DNA from: Vreelandella zhaodongensis
GTDB taxonomy: Bacteria; Pseudomonadota; Gammaproteobacteria; Pseudomonadales; Halomonadaceae
Length of the DNA: 64,000 nt
NCBI RefSeq assembly: GCF_013415115.1
Contig: NZ_JACCDD010000003.1
Span: 248,001-312,000, forward strand
Reading direction: 5' to 3'
The stretch's first letter is position 1; the number at the start of each line of letters is the position of its first letter. Shown piece by piece: positions 9,965-19,913 of the stretch. The position numbers and the translations under genes were made by a program. The notes beneath the pieces were generated by a model that searched no databases, was not told the DNA's origin, and saw only the letters and a list, made by a program, of their open reading frames with translations.

Positions 9965-12799
9965 TTATAGGTTAAAAGCGTCTTCCACCAGCTGGCGCTG
10001 CTGTTCAGTGTGGACGGACATATAGCCCGCTGCCGGCGCGGCAGAGGCAGGACGTCCTGCAAATTTCAAATCACGTCCGAAGCCATCTTTCAGCATATCG
10101 GCCACTGCGCGCATGTGGTGCTGACTTGAATACCAGGCGCCTTGGTTCAGCGGCTCTTCCTGGCACCACACGATGTCTTCCACATTGGCATACGCCTGGA
10201 GCACTTCCAGAAGCTCTTCTTTCGGGAAGGGATAGAGCTGCTCAAGACGAATAATCGCCGTGTCATGCCGCTCGTTTTCTGCACGCCAGTTGGCTAGGTC
10301 GTAGTACACCTTGCCGGCACACATAATAACGCGCGTCACCTTTTCTGCCTCAAGATTCGCCTGATCCGGCAACACCATGTAGAACTTGCCGTGAGCGAGG
10401 TCTTCAAGGCTAGACACTGCTTCTTTATGGCGCAACAGCGACTTTGGCGACATAACCACTAGCGGCTTACGCAGTGGGCGAATGACCTGACGACGCAACA
10501 GATGGTAGATCTGTGCGGGGGTAGTCGGCACACACACCTGCATATTGTGCTCAGCGCACAGCTGCAAGAAACGTTCTAACCGTGCAGAGGAGTGCTCGGG
10601 CCCTTGGCCTTCATAGCCATGAGGCAGCAGCATCGTCAAACCGCACAAGCGTCCCCATTTGGTTTCACCAGAGGAGATAAACTGGTCAACGACCACCTGG
10701 GCACCGTTGAAGAAGTCACCAAACTGGGCTTCCCAAATGACTAAGTCGCCCGGCGCTGTCGTGGCGTAGCCATACTCAAAAGCCAGAACCGCTTCTTCCG
10801 AAAGGAAGGAGTCGTGAATCGTAAAGCGCGGCTGCCCGTCTGACATATTCTGCAGCGGCACATAAGTAGAACCATCTTTCTGGTTATGCACTACCGCGTG
10901 ACGGTGAGAGAACGTACCGCGACCTACATCCTGGCCGGTAATACGAATCGGATGGCCTTGGTCCAGCAACGTGGCATACGCCAGTGTTTCGGCGAACCCC
11001 CAGTTAAGCCCCATGCCTCCCGCTTGCATTTTACGGCGATCTTCGTAGATCTTAGCCACCTGACGCTGCACATCCACCCCGTCGGGGATGTCACACATTT
11101 TCGCTGCCAGCTGCTGCAGACGCTTCATATCAAAGGTTGTGTCTGCATCCCCTGTCCATTCGTGACCCAGGTAGGGTGCCCAGTCCACAAATAGCGAGGT
11201 ATTAGGCTCTTGTACCAGCGCATTTGCCACATGGTTACCTGCCACAAGATCATCGCGGTAGGTTTCAACCATGGCCTTGGCGTCTTCTTCTGAAAGCACG
11301 CCCTGCTCCACCAAGCGCTGTGCATAGAGCGTACGCGACGATGGATGGTCTTTAATTTTGGCGTACATCATCGGCTGGGTGCCGGATGGCTCGTCGGCCT
11401 CATTGTGACCACGACGGCGATAACATACTAAGTCGATAACAACGTCTTTCTTGAACTGCTGACGGTAATCAAGCGCCACTTGGGTCGCGTGAATTACCGC
11501 ATCGGGATCATCGCCGTTAACATGAAAAATCGGCGCCTGAACCATCTTAGCGATGTCAGTACAGTATTCGGTTGAGCGCGCATCCAAGGGGTTCGACGTA
11601 GTAAAACCAACTTGGTTGTTAATCACGATGTGTATCGTGCCACCGGTTTTATAGGCACGGGTTTGAGACATCTGGAATGTCTCCATCACCACACCTTGAC
11701 CAGCAAACGCAGCATCACCATGAACGTTAATTGGCAGTACTTTATTGCCCTCGTCGTCGTTACGACGATCTTGACGGGCGCGTACCGAGCCTTCCACTAC
11801 CGGTGCGACAATTTCCAGGTGCGAAGGGTTAAACGACATGGCCAAGTGGACTTCGCCACCAGGTGACATAACGTTTGAACTAAAGCCCTGATGGTACTTA
11901 ACATCACCAGAACCACGCTCGATGACCTTTTTGCCGTCGAACTCATCGATCAACTCAGCGGGATTTTTACCCAAAATATTGACCAACAAATTGAGACGAC
12001 CACGGTGGGCCATACCAATAACGACTTCTTTAGTACCGTAACCGCCTGCGCGTTGGATCAGTTCGTCCATCATTGGCACAAACGATTCGCCGCCTTCCAG
12101 ACCGAAACGCTTGGTACCTGGATATTTGGACGCCAGGTAATTTTCCAAACCTTCCGCTGCAACCAAACGTTCAAGCACATGCTTGCGCACGTCATCGCTG
12201 AACTTAGGCGCACTGCGCACCGATTCGAAGCGTCGCTGTAGCCAGCGCTTCTCTTCAGTATCCACAATGTGCATGATCTCGCAGCCGATAGAGCGACAGT
12301 AGGTCTGCTCCAGCGCGTCAACGATCTCACGCAACGGTGCTTTATCAATGCCTAGGAAAAACGATCCAGTTTGGAACTCGGTGTCAAGATCAGCCTTGGA
12401 GAGCTGATGAAATGACAAATCGAGATCAGGGACGGGGGTGGGATTACGCAGCCCTAGCGGGTCGATATTGGCCTTTTGATGACCACGGAAGCGGTAAGCG
12501 TTAATCAGCTGCAGGACTTTTACCTGCTTCTTGTTCTCACCGCTATCTGCAGCGGCGGCTACCCGTCCTGGGCGACTTTCACGACCCAGTTGGTAGAACT
12601 GATCACGCGTGGGGCTTAGTGGAACATCGTGGGAGGCACTGCCCTCAGGACGTGGCAGCTGATCAAAATAGCTGCGCCACTCGTCTGAGACAGAATCAGA
12701 ATCGGCGAGGTACTGCTCGTAAAGCGCTTCCACGTAGTGGACATTGCCACCACTAACGTGAGAGGAACGCCACATCAACTCCATTATGCCTTGTTGCAT
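9965..12799 (-). CDS. sucA: 2-oxoglutarate dehydrogenase E1 component
   Basis: The thiamine-diphosphate enzyme of 944 residues decarboxylates 2-oxoglutarate and succinylates the E2 lipoyl arm. Visible family sequence includes the E1-type N-terminus ending in WRSYFDQLP, GMAHRGRLNLLVNILGK, the ThDP region HGDAAFAGQGVVMETFQMS, and NNQVGFTTSNP. The frame opens 30 codons earlier, but ATG 12797-12799 is chosen. It gives an N-terminus (MQQGIMELMWRSSHVSGGN) like that of Pseudomonas SucA and has GGTGA 7 nt upstream. The sucB start is 38 bp downstream of its stop. A 336-nt gap with a hairpin separates it from sdhB. Confidence 0.96.
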   Translation of the reverse strand: MQQGIMELMWRSSHVSGGNVHYVEALYEQYLADSDSVSDEWRSYFDQLPRPEGSASHDVPLSPTRDQFYQLGRESRPGRVAAAADSGENKKQVKVLQLINAYRFRGHQKANIDPLGLRNPTPVPDLDLSFHQLSKADLDTEFQTGSFFLGIDKAPLREIVDALEQTYCRSIGCEIMHIVDTEEKRWLQRRFESVRSAPKFSDDVRKHVLERLVAAEGLENYLASKYPGTKRFGLEGGESFVPMMDELIQRAGGYGTKEVVIGMAHRGRLNLLVNILGKNPAELIDEFDGKKVIERGSGDVKYHQGFSSNVMSPGGEVHLAMSFNPSHLEIVAPVVEGSVRARQDRRNDDEGNKVLPINVHGDAAFAGQGVVMETFQMSQTRAYKTGGTIHIVINNQVGFTTSNPLDARSTEYCTDIAKMVQAPIFHVNGDDPDAVIHATQVALDYRQQFKKDVVIDLVCYRRRGHNEADEPSGTQPMMYAKIKDHPSSRTLYAQRLVEQGVLSEEDAKAMVETYRDDLVAGNHVANALVQEPNTSLFVDWAPYLGHEWTGDADTTFDMKRLQQLAAKMCDIPDGVDVQRQVAKIYEDRRKMQAGGMGLNWGFAETLAYATLLDQGHPIRITGQDVGRGTFSHRHAVVHNQKDGSTYVPLQNMSDGQPRFTIHDSFLSEEAVLAFEYGYATTAPGDLVIWEAQFGDFFNGAQVVVDQFISSGETKWGRLCGLTMLLPHGYEGQGPEHSSARLERFLQLCAEHNMQVCVPTTPAQIYHLLRRQVIRPLRKPLVVMSPKSLLRHKEAVSSLEDLAHGKFYMVLPDQANLEAEKVTRVIMCAGKVYYDLANWRAENERHDTAIIRLEQLYPFPKEELLEVLQAYANVEDIVWCQEEPLNQGAWYSSQHHMRAVADMLKDGFGRDLKFAGRPASAAPAAGYMSVHTEQQRQLVEDAFNL

Positions 12800-13135
12800 C
12801 TCTCGGTCACCCTGCACTGATGGGGTGGTATCGGTATCGCTGCACTCGCGCAACGACATCGCTATTGCCCTGCCGGCGGGGCGGGACATATGCCGGCGGC
12901 GCCGACCGAAGGCCGGAAGCCCTGTTCATACTACATGTTTTATAACACGTTTCATTATCAGTTCATGCTCAAAAGCCGGTACTCATGGCACCGGCTTTTA
13001 AACTTGGCTGATTATGAGTGCGACGCACTGCCGCACCACATAACGCCCCTATGATAACAAGCGAAGCGCCACGATTTAAGTGGCTTTGTGCAGCAACTTA
13101 CGCAGCGCTCGCATTTTTTTCATATGATTAGGCGT
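12800..13135. other. sucA-sdhB intergenic region with bidirectional hairpin
   Basis: AAAAGCCGGT (12971-12980) and ACCGGCTTTT (12990-12999) form a 10-bp stem with A/T flanks on both strands, a plausible bidirectional terminator or attenuator. A smaller GCCAC/GTGGC stem (13068-13084) lies nearer sdhB. I see no gene here. The hairpin suggests that sdhCDAB and sucAB-lpd-sucCD can be separate transcripts with a sucA promoter in the remaining 170 nt, though I cannot name its boxes. Confidence 0.6.
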
Positions 13136-13846
13136 TTACGTGGCATCAGCCAGCAACATTTCACGAATTTTACCAATTGCACGGGTCGGATTGAGCCCTT
13201 TCGGGCAAACGGCAACACAATTCATGATGCCGCGGCAGCGGAATACAGAGAACGGGTCTTCCAGGCTCGTCAAGCGCTCACGCGTGGCAGTGTCGCGACT
13301 ATCGGCAAGGAAGCGATAAGATTGCAGCAGACCAGCTGGCCCTACAAATTTATCTGGGTTCCACCAGAACGATGGGCAAGATGTTGAACAGCATGCACAC
13401 AAAATACACTCGTACAGGCCGTCTAACTTATCGCGCTCTTCCGGTGATTGAAGACGCTCGATAGCCGGTGCAGGGGTGTCGTTTTGCAGGTACGGCTGAA
13501 TACGCTCGTACTGCTTATAGAACAGCCCCATATCCACAACCATATCGCGAATAACCGGTAGGCCTGGCAACGGGCGCAGCGTCAGCTTGTTGCCTTTCAC
13601 AACATCTGACAGCGGCGTAATACACGCCAAGCCGTTCTTACCATTCATGTTCATGCCGTCGGAACCGCACACGCCTTCACGGCAGCTGCGACGAAACGCA
13701 AGCGCGCTATCCTGCTCTTTCATCAGATGCAAAACATCTAGCACCATCAGATCGCGACCCTTGGTATCGACCTGAAACTCCTGCATATAAGGCGCGGAGT
13801 CGGTTTCCGGATTGTAACGGTATACGGATACCTGAAGATTGGACAT
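13136..13846 (-). CDS. sdhB: Succinate dehydrogenase iron-sulfur subunit
   Basis: The 236-residue subunit passes electrons from the flavin to ubiquinone. The [2Fe-2S] ligands are in CREGVCGSDGMNMNG and the following C of GLAC. The [4Fe-4S] and [3Fe-4S] ligands are in CILCACCSTSCP and CRGIMNCVAVCPKGLNP. Length and motif order are those of complex II. A good Shine-Dalgarno (AGGGAG) precedes the start. It is the last gene of sdhCDAB, 27 bp after sdhA. Confidence 0.97.
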   Translation of the reverse strand: MSNLQVSVYRYNPETDSAPYMQEFQVDTKGRDLMVLDVLHLMKEQDSALAFRRSCREGVCGSDGMNMNGKNGLACITPLSDVVKGNKLTLRPLPGLPVIRDMVVDMGLFYKQYERIQPYLQNDTPAPAIERLQSPEERDKLDGLYECILCACCSTSCPSFWWNPDKFVGPAGLLQSYRFLADSRDTATRERLTSLEDPFSVFRCRGIMNCVAVCPKGLNPTRAIGKIREMLLADAT

Positions 13847-13873
13847 GGTGACTCCCTCTCGTCAGTGCGGAGA

Positions 13874-15649
13874 TTAGTAGGTGCGAACCTTAGGCTCGAA
13901 CGTATCAACAGTTTTCGGCTTAAAGTTCACGTCGCGCTTCTTCAGCTCTTTCGTGGCCGGGAAGTAGAGCGAGTGCTTCAGCCAGTTGACATCATCACGG
14001 TCAGGATAGTCGTAGCGCGAGTGCGCGCCGCGGCTTTCGTTACGCTCAAGGGCAGCAATCGCCGTTGCTTCTGCCACTTCCATTAAGTTATCAAGCTCCA
14101 AGGCTTCAACACGGGCAGTGTTAAAGGTATTGGACTTGTCAGGTAAATGAGCATTAGCAATGCGGCTGCGCAGATCCGCTAGCTTTTTGACACCTTCCTG
14201 CATGTTTTTCTCTTCACGGAATACACCGAAAGAGTTCTGCATGATGTCTTGAAGCTCTGCCTTCAACTCAGGAATGCTCTCACCGCCTTCATTAGACTCA
14301 TTCCAGCGGTTGATGCGCTTCATCGCTGCATCGATGTCAGACTCGGAGGCATCCAGGTACTCGATACCTTCGTTCAGAGCGCCTTCAATAAACATACCCG
14401 CCGCACGGCCAAACACCACCAGATCCAGCAGGGAGTTACCGCCCAAGCGATTAGCGCCGTGAACAGAAACACATGCCGCTTCGCCACAGGCAAACAAACC
14501 GTTAATGATATGGTCGTTGCCACTTTCATCCTGGGTAATCGCCTGACCATGAATATTGGTCGGAATACCGCCCATCATGTAATGGCAGGTAGGCACTACC
14601 GGAATCGGGTCTTTAGCTGGGTCGACATGGGCAAATGTCTTAGAAAGCTCAACGATACCCGGCAAACGCTTACCAAGGACTTCTTCGCCCAGGTGGTCAA
14701 GCTTCAAGAAGACGTGATCGCCTTTCTCGCCACAGCCGCGGCCTTCCAGAATTTCCATGACCATAGAGCGTGCCACTACGTCACGGCCGGCCAGGTCTTT
14801 GGCGTTCGGTGCATAACGCTCCATGAAGCGTTCGCCATCTTTATTGACCAGATAACCGCCTTCACCACGGCAACCTTCCGTTACCAGGGTGCCCGCACCG
14901 TAAATACCGGTCGGGTGGAACTGCCACATTTCCATATCCTGCATCGGGAAACCAGCACGCAGCGCCATGCCAATGCCATCGCCAGTGTTGATCAAAGCGT
15001 TGGTCGTAGACGCATAGATACGCCCTGCACCACCCGTCGCTAGAACCGTGGCCTTCGATTTTACGTGGACAACTTCACCGGTCTCGATGCACATAGCGAT
15101 ACAGCCCACTACATCACCGTTGCTATTTTTCACCAGATCGACCGCGTACCACTCATTCAAGAACGTGGTGTTGTTCTTGAGGTTGTTTTGGTAGAGCGTG
15201 TGAAGCAGCGCATGGCCAGTACGGTCAGCCGCTGCACAGGTACGTGCTGCCTGACCACCTTCACCAAAATTCTTTGACTGACCACCAAACGGACGCTGAT
15301 AAATACGGCCGTTATCGAAGCGCGAGAACGGTAGCCCCATATGCTCAAGCTCAAATACCGCTTTCGGGCCTTCTGAACACATGTACTCTGCCGCGTCTTG
15401 GTCAGCAATGTAATCGCCGCCTTTGACGGTGTCATACATGTGCCAGCGCCAATCATCGTCTGGATCTGAAGAGGCGATCGCACAGGTAATACCACCCTGA
15501 GCAGAAACGGTGTGGGAGCGAGTCGGGAACACTTTGGACAGTACGGCTGTCTTTTTACCGGACTTAGCCAGTTCAAGAGCAGCGCGCAGGCCGGAGCCAC
15601 CGCCACCAATGATAATGGCATCAAATGTCAGGCTACGAAGGTTAGACAT
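13874..15649 (-). CDS. sdhA: Succinate dehydrogenase flavoprotein subunit
   Basis: The 591-residue catalytic subunit oxidises succinate to fumarate. It shows the FAD-binding GGGGSG at about 15-20, the covalent-flavin histidine about H46 in [10 protein letters not shown], and active-site sequences HPTGIYG and [11 protein letters not shown]. The region [10 protein letters not shown] and [18 protein letters not shown] is also typical. It starts three bases after the sdhD stop. Confidence 0.97.
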   Translation of the reverse strand: MSNLRSLTFDAIIIGGGGSGLRAALELAKSGKKTAVLSKVFPTRSHTVSAQGGITCAIASSDPDDDWRWHMYDTVKGGDYIADQDAAEYMCSEGPKAVFELEHMGLPFSRFDNGRIYQRPFGGQSKNFGEGGQAARTCAAADRTGHALLHTLYQNNLKNNTTFLNEWYAVDLVKNSNGDVVGCIAMCIETGEVVHVKSKATVLATGGAGRIYASTTNALINTGDGIGMALRAGFPMQDMEMWQFHPTGIYGAGTLVTEGCRGEGGYLVNKDGERFMERYAPNAKDLAGRDVVARSMVMEILEGRGCGEKGDHVFLKLDHLGEEVLGKRLPGIVELSKTFAHVDPAKDPIPVVPTCHYMMGGIPTNIHGQAITQDESGNDHIINGLFACGEAACVSVHGANRLGGNSLLDLVVFGRAAGMFIEGALNEGIEYLDASESDIDAAMKRINRWNESNEGGESIPELKAELQDIMQNSFGVFREEKNMQEGVKKLADLRSRIANAHLPDKSNTFNTARVEALELDNLMEVAEATAIAALERNESRGAHSRYDYPDRDDVNWLKHSLYFPATKELKKRDVNFKPKTVDTFEPKVRTY

Positions 15650-15652
15650 AGA

Positions 15653-16000
15653 TCAAGCTCCCCACAGAATTTGAATGCCCCACACCAAATAGACGAAGAT
15701 GGCCAGAATAATCAGGGTCTGGACACCCACGCGCAGGCGAGTGGACTTAAGGTAATCGGTGGTGACCGTCCACAAACCGATCCAGGCGTGTGCTGCAATA
15801 GAAACAAAGGCTAGCAGCGAGAAAATACGCATCCAGGTTTGGGCGAACAGTCCACTCCAGGCGTAGTAGTCCAGATTGGGATTAAACAGCAAGTAGGCAA
15901 CGATAAAGACGGTATATAAAGCCAGAATTACCGCAGAAACGCGCTGCATTAGCCAGTCGGATAACCCGCTACGGCCAAAACTTGTGATGTTGGTTACCAT
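15653..16000 (-). CDS. sdhD: Succinate dehydrogenase membrane anchor subunit
   Basis: This 115-residue integral membrane protein has three hydrophobic segments and, with SdhC, binds heme b and ubiquinone. MVTNITSFGRSGLSDWLMQR and AHAWIGLWTVTTDYLK are typical of SdhD. ATG 15998-16000 is preferred over an in-frame TTG two codons upstream because AGGAG stands 7 nt before it and the protein then starts MVTN as in pseudomonads. It overlaps the sdhC stop by a few bases. Confidence 0.95.
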   Translation of the reverse strand: MVTNITSFGRSGLSDWLMQRVSAVILALYTVFIVAYLLFNPNLDYYAWSGLFAQTWMRIFSLLAFVSIAAHAWIGLWTVTTDYLKSTRLRVGVQTLIILAIFVYLVWGIQILWGA

Positions 16001-16371
16001 ACCCAAACTCCTGCCAAAATGATCAGAACAGCACTGACCACGACAGTGATCTGTGCTTTTTTCACGCCACCTTCAAGGGTCACGCCAATATCCGCATCCA
16101 TTAACAGGTGCTTTACGCCTGCTACAAAATGGAATGCCAATGCGGACAACAATCCCCAAGCGATAAATTTGGCGAAAAAGTTATTGGCTAATGCGTTGCT
16201 AACGGCATCAAAGCCAGCCGGAGACGATAGTGATTTACCCAGCGCCCAAAAAGCGAAGATCAGGCCAACGAACAGGATGACACCCGTAATACGGTGTGTA
16301 ATCGACGTTAGCGCCGGTAGTGGGAAATGTATCGTACTAAGATCTAGGTTTACGGGTCGTTTGCTATTCAC
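15994..16371 (-). CDS. sdhC: Succinate dehydrogenase cytochrome b556 subunit
   Basis: The protein is a three-helix membrane subunit of about 125 residues. It carries the quinone-site region SITHRITGVILF and the heme-ligand region LAFHFVAGVKHLLMD. A GTG start at 16369-16371 gives VNSKRPVNLDLSTI, which matches the family N-terminus of Halomonas/Pseudomonas SdhC. The frame is open nine codons further to another GTG at 16398, and neither has a perfect Shine-Dalgarno, so the exact start is uncertain. It is the first gene of the operon and is divergent from gltA. Confidence 0.92.
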   Translation of the reverse strand: MNSKRPVNLDLSTIHFPLPALTSITHRITGVILFVGLIFAFWALGKSLSSPAGFDAVSNALANNFFAKFIAWGLLSALAFHFVAGVKHLLMDADIGVTLEGGVKKAQITVVVSAVLIILAGVWVW

Positions 16372-16859
16372 GGCGTTATACACACTCTCTTGGCCCACTC
16401 TGCGACAGGTCGGGCATGGCCCGAGCGGGCGGTGGTTGCTGGAAGGGGCTCGGCCGTTGCCAAGTCGGGCACGACCACCTATCTGCCGGTCGCGCGCCGT
16501 GGATTATAAGAACCTTCGCCCCTGCTGACAAACCGAACTCAGGCTTAACTCGACTATGGTGCAAGAAAATTGCCGCCAACCTGAGTCGATTTTGCGATGC
16601 AGCATGGTTATAGTGACAGGAGACTGATGGTTTGATAAGCCCAATAACGTATCGTCAACACCCTGACACTTCGTTACTATGGACTCCCTTCTAATCATAT
16701 ACAAAAATTAAACAAAACAACAATATCTGTACAAGGATACCTAGCGTTTCGGCTAATTGACAAAATGTCGCACGCTTCTATAGTAGGCGAGCCTTTTTGC
16801 CGGCGCGGTATGCGAAACAATGACCTTACGTCCCAAACCGAATTCGAAAGGAGGCCAGC
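16372..16859. promoter_or_regulatory. Divergent control region between sdhC and gltA
   Basis: This stretch of almost 490 bp holds the promoters of the sdh operon (leftward) and gltA (rightward). The gltA promoter is clear and listed separately. For sdh, a TTGACG on the minus strand (revcomp at about 16652-16657) and an AT-rich block at 16685-16730 are candidates, but I find no convincing paired -10 box. GC-rich sequence next to sdhC at 16400-16500 can fold and may be leader RNA. I see no coding gene. Confidence 0.6.
16757..16784 (+). promoter_or_regulatory. Sigma70 promoter of gltA
   Basis: A perfect TTGACA (16757-16762) and TATAGT (16779-16784) are separated by 16 bp. The predicted start is near 16791, giving a leader of about 70 nt that ends in the strong ribosome-binding site AAAGGAGG before the gltA ATG. 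Confidence 0.75.
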
Positions 16860-18146
16860 ATGGCTGACAGGAAAGCAACATTGACGGTAGACGGTATAGA
16901 TAAACCGATCGATCTACCCATGTATTCCGGCACACTTGGCCCCGACGTCATCGACGTACGCAGCCTCGGTGCTGAAGGCCTGTTCACCTACGACCCCGGC
17001 TTCATGGCCACTTCTTCCTGCCAATCCGCGATTACCTATATTGACGGCGGCAAGGGCGTACTGCTGCACCGCGGCTACCCCATTGATCAACTGGCTAAAG
17101 AATCCAACTTTGTCGAAGTTTGCTACACCCTGCTATTCGGTGAGCTGCCCAACGACGAGCAGTACGCTGATTTCGAATCACGTATTCGCAATCACACCAT
17201 GGTTCACGACCAAATCAACAACTTCTTCAAAGGGTTCCGCCGCGACGCGCACCCAATGTCGATTCTATGTGGCGTTGTTGGCGGCCTAGCAGCCTTCTAC
17301 CACGACCACATGGATATCACCCAAGAAGAAGATCGCGTTATCAGCGCTGTTCGCTTAATTGCGAAAATGCCCACCTTGGCAGCTATGTCGCACAAATATA
17401 ACGTTGGTCAGCCATTTAACTATCCGCGCAATGATCTGAGCTATGCAGAGAACTTCCTCTACATGATGTTCAGCAACCCATGCGAAGAGTACAAAATCAA
17501 TCCGGTATACGCGAAAGCCATGGACCGCATTTTTATGCTGCACGCGGATCATGAGCAAAACGCCTCTACCTCTACAGTGCGCCTAGCAGGCTCAACCGGT
17601 GCTAACCCATTCGCCTGTATCAGTGCAGGCATCGCGGCACTTTGGGGCCCAGCACACGGCGGTGCGAACGAAGCCGTACTGAATATGCTTGACGAAATTG
17701 GCGACGACTCTGAAGAAAACATTCAGCGCTTTGTTGATAAAGCAAAAGATAAAGACGACCCCTTCAAGCTGATGGGCTTTGGCCACCGCGTCTACCGCAA
17801 TTTTGACCCGCGCGCCAAAGTAATGAAAGAGACCTGTGATGAAGTACTTGCTGAGCTTGGCTTAGCCGACGATCCACAGCTCAAAATCGCCAAGCGCCTT
17901 GAGCAGATTGCCCTGGAAGATGAGTACTTCATCGAACGTAAGCTCTATCCAAACGTCGATTTCTACTCCGGCATCATTCTCAAAGCGATGGGCATTCCGA
18001 CCAATATGTTTACCGTCATTTTCGCGGTATCTCGCACCATTGGCTGGATCTCTCACTGGCATGAAATGCTCAGCGAAAGCTACAAAATTGGCCGCCCGCG
18101 CCAGCTCTATATCGGTCACGATATGCGCGACTATCCTAAAAAATAA
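16860..18146 (+). CDS. gltA: Citrate synthase (type II hexameric form of gammaproteobacteria)
   Basis: The 428-residue enzyme condenses oxaloacetate and acetyl-CoA, the entry step of the TCA cycle. Key parts are [12 protein letters not shown], the active-site histidine regions [11 protein letters not shown] and [14 protein letters not shown], and the catalytic aspartate in PNVDFYSGI. The N-terminal 40 residues with beta strands ([19 protein letters not shown]) are typical of the NADH-regulated hexameric class. AAAGGAGG lies 6 nt before the ATG. It is divergent from the sdh operon and ends in an intrinsic terminator, so it is monocistronic. Confidence 0.97.
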   Translation: MADRKATLTVDGIDKPIDLPMYSGTLGPDVIDVRSLGAEGLFTYDPGFMATSSCQSAITYIDGGKGVLLHRGYPIDQLAKESNFVEVCYTLLFGELPNDEQYADFESRIRNHTMVHDQINNFFKGFRRDAHPMSILCGVVGGLAAFYHDHMDITQEEDRVISAVRLIAKMPTLAAMSHKYNVGQPFNYPRNDLSYAENFLYMMFSNPCEEYKINPVYAKAMDRIFMLHADHEQNASTSTVRLAGSTGANPFACISAGIAALWGPAHGGANEAVLNMLDEIGDDSEENIQRFVDKAKDKDDPFKLMGFGHRVYRNFDPRAKVMKETCDEVLAELGLADDPQLKIAKRLEQIALEDEYFIERKLYPNVDFYSGIILKAMGIPTNMFTVIFAVSRTIGWISHWHEMLSESYKIGRPRQLYIGHDMRDYPKK

Positions 18147-18180
18147 CGCCGCGGTAACAACGCAGCGTCACTAGGATAAT

Positions 18181-18210
18181 AAAAGGCCACCCACGGGTGG
18201 CCTTTTGCTT
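18181..18210 (+). terminator. Intrinsic terminator after gltA
   Basis: AAAAGGCCACC and GGTGGCCTTTT form an 11-bp stem with a 4-nt loop (18181-18206), with T residues at the end, 35 nt after the gltA stop. Confidence 0.9.
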
Positions 18211-18280
18211 ATCGTAAATTCACGTCTCTCTATAATTAATGTTCCCCACACACTACCCCCACATACAAACAAGGTGCTCT

Positions 18281-19162
18281 ATGCGAACGATCACTACTGT
18301 TGCCTTTATTGGCCTGGGCGTTATGGGTTACCCCATGGCAGGACATCTCGCCAAACAAGGGCTAACAACTCGCGTTTACAACCGCACAAGCAGCAAAGCG
18401 GACGCCTGGGCAAAAGAGTACGGCGGCACCGCCCACGCCACCCCCAAAGAGGCCGCCGAAGGCGCTGACCTTGTCTTGGTATGCGTTGGGAACGACGATG
18501 ACGTCAGACAAGTTACGATTGGCACCGACGGCGTTTTGAGCAGCATGGCAACCGGTTCCTATCTCATTGACCACACCACCGCCTCTGCAGACCTAGCCTT
18601 AGAGCTAGACACCACCTGCCGCGAGCAAGGCGTTGCCTTTTTAGACGCTCCCGTCTCCGGCGGACAGCAAGGGGCAGAAAATGGCGCGCTGACAATTATG
18701 TGCGGTGGCGACCAAGCACACTTTGATAGCGTTCAACCGATTCTTAATCACTACGCACGCGCAGTAACACTCATGGGCAGTGCCAGCAGCGGCCAGCTTA
18801 CCAAAATGGTCAACCAGATCTGCATTGCGGGCTTAGTACAAGGTCTTGCCGAAGGACTGCATTTTGCTGAGCAAGCAGGACTTGATCAGCAGCAGGTGAT
18901 TGACGTGGTCTCAAAAGGAGCCGCTGGTTCCTGGCAAATGGAAAACCGCCACAAAACCATGATCGCCAATGAGTATAACCACGGTTTTGCTGTGGACTGG
19001 ATGCGCAAGGATTTAGCCATTTGTTTGGAGCAGGCACGTAGACTCAATGCCACCCTCCCAGTAACGGCGCTAGTGGATCAGTTTTATGCCGACGTGCAGC
19101 GTATGGACGGAGGACGCTGGGACACTTCATCGCTCTTGAAGCGCTTACAAAAGCCAGAATAA
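18281..19162 (+). CDS. NAD(P)-dependent beta-hydroxyacid dehydrogenase (3-hydroxyisobutyrate dehydrogenase family)
   Basis: The 293-residue protein has the family order of a Rossmann NAD(P) domain (AFIGLGVMGYPMAGHLAKQG at the N-terminus), substrate loop DAPVSGGQQGAENGAL, catalytic lysine in GQLTKMVNQ, and an all-helical C-terminal domain. Members oxidise 3-hydroxyisobutyrate, 2-(hydroxymethyl)glutarate, tartronate semialdehyde (reduction) or gamma-hydroxybutyrate; the sequence does not decide. ATG 18281 is chosen over an earlier in-frame ATG because AAGGTG precedes it and the Rossmann strand then starts at residue 7. It follows the gltA terminator and has no operon partner, so context gives no substrate clue. 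Confidence 0.85.
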   Translation: MRTITTVAFIGLGVMGYPMAGHLAKQGLTTRVYNRTSSKADAWAKEYGGTAHATPKEAAEGADLVLVCVGNDDDVRQVTIGTDGVLSSMATGSYLIDHTTASADLALELDTTCREQGVAFLDAPVSGGQQGAENGALTIMCGGDQAHFDSVQPILNHYARAVTLMGSASSGQLTKMVNQICIAGLVQGLAEGLHFAEQAGLDQQQVIDVVSKGAAGSWQMENRHKTMIANEYNHGFAVDWMRKDLAICLEQARRLNATLPVTALVDQFYADVQRMDGGRWDTSSLLKRLQKPE

Positions 19163-19584
19163 TACTTGACTTTTAGGTGGCTGCGGCTCGAAAAGGGTTT
19201 TCCACACTATCTGTGGATAACCCTGTTCACAACCACTAGAAAACGTCCCACAATCGCCATGAACAGTGACCCAGCCTTAAATTGGTCATTTTTTGATCTA
19301 ACATAAACCATTGATTTTAAAGACTTTAAGCTAAATCACTGATTCATTAAGACAACACCCGAGAGTTGTACACAACCACTTTCACAAACTTGCAAAAGTG
19401 GACAAGTCAAGCACAAAATCACCAAAAAACAGCAGTAATGGGAATGATTCCAAAAAAACAAGAACGCAAAACACAGCAGATGAGAGACCTCACTGCTATC
19501 TTCAAATCATGCGCATGAGTGACAATTTGCAGATGCTATGCAAATTTAAAAACTGGGGGATAAACATCCTTGAAGAGCAGGAGG
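19163..19584. other. Gene-free spacer with DnaA-box-like sites
   Basis: The 420-bp AT-rich stretch between the dehydrogenase and the tRNA genes shows no credible gene. TTTTCCACA (19198-19206) and TGTGGATAA (19212-19220) are two consensus DnaA boxes in inverted orientation. TTGTACACA (19366-19374) is one mismatch from consensus, and a weaker match lies at 19223-19231. An 8-bp hairpin AATTTGCA/TGCAAATT (19524-19546) lies downstream of tRNA-Glu on the minus strand but lacks a T tail. Confidence 0.55.
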
Positions 19585-19660
19585 TGGCGTCCCATAGGGG
19601 GTTCGAACCCCTGTTACCGCCGTGAAAGGGCGGTGTCCTAGACCACTAGACGAATGGGAC
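19585..19660 (-). tRNA. tRNA-Glu (UUC)
   Basis: The minus strand folds into a complete cloverleaf: acceptor arm GTCCCAT/ATGGGAC, anticodon loop CTTTCAC giving anticodon TTC, T arm with GGTTCGAACCC, discriminator G and an encoded CCA end. It follows tRNA-Ala by 51 bp and is probably cotranscribed. GltX, the enzyme that charges it, is encoded just upstream on the same strand. Confidence 0.97.
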
Positions 19661-19711
19661 GTTTTAACCTGAAATACCGTCTACGTATTCAATAATGAGC
19701 GGCGTCATTAT

Positions 19712-19787
19712 TGGTGGAGCCTAGCGGGATCGAACCGCTGACCTCAACACTGCCAGTGTTGCGCTCTCCCAGCTGAGCTAAGGCCCC
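19712..19787 (-). tRNA. tRNA-Ala (GGC)
   Basis: A complete cloverleaf on the minus strand has acceptor GGGGCCT/AGGCTCC with the G3-U70 pair that identifies tRNA-Ala. The anticodon loop CTGGCAG gives GGC, the T arm has GGTTCGATCCC, and CCA is encoded. It lies 126 bp downstream of gltX, an arrangement common in Pseudomonas and relatives. Confidence 0.97.
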
Positions 19788-19913
19788 ACATGTCTCGAAG
19801 ACGGAGCGTATGTTACTGATTACGCCCGCCTTCGTCAAGCCTATTAGATACCGGAAGCACCAATTCTGTTAACAACCAGCAGAATGCGCCTCCTCTGTGC
19901 TCTTTAAAGTCCG

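Noticed and set aside
19398..19625. 75-codon plus-strand frame
   Set aside because: It runs into the tRNA-Glu gene on the other strand, and its apparent GFEPLLPP end is the translated T-arm, a familiar artefact.
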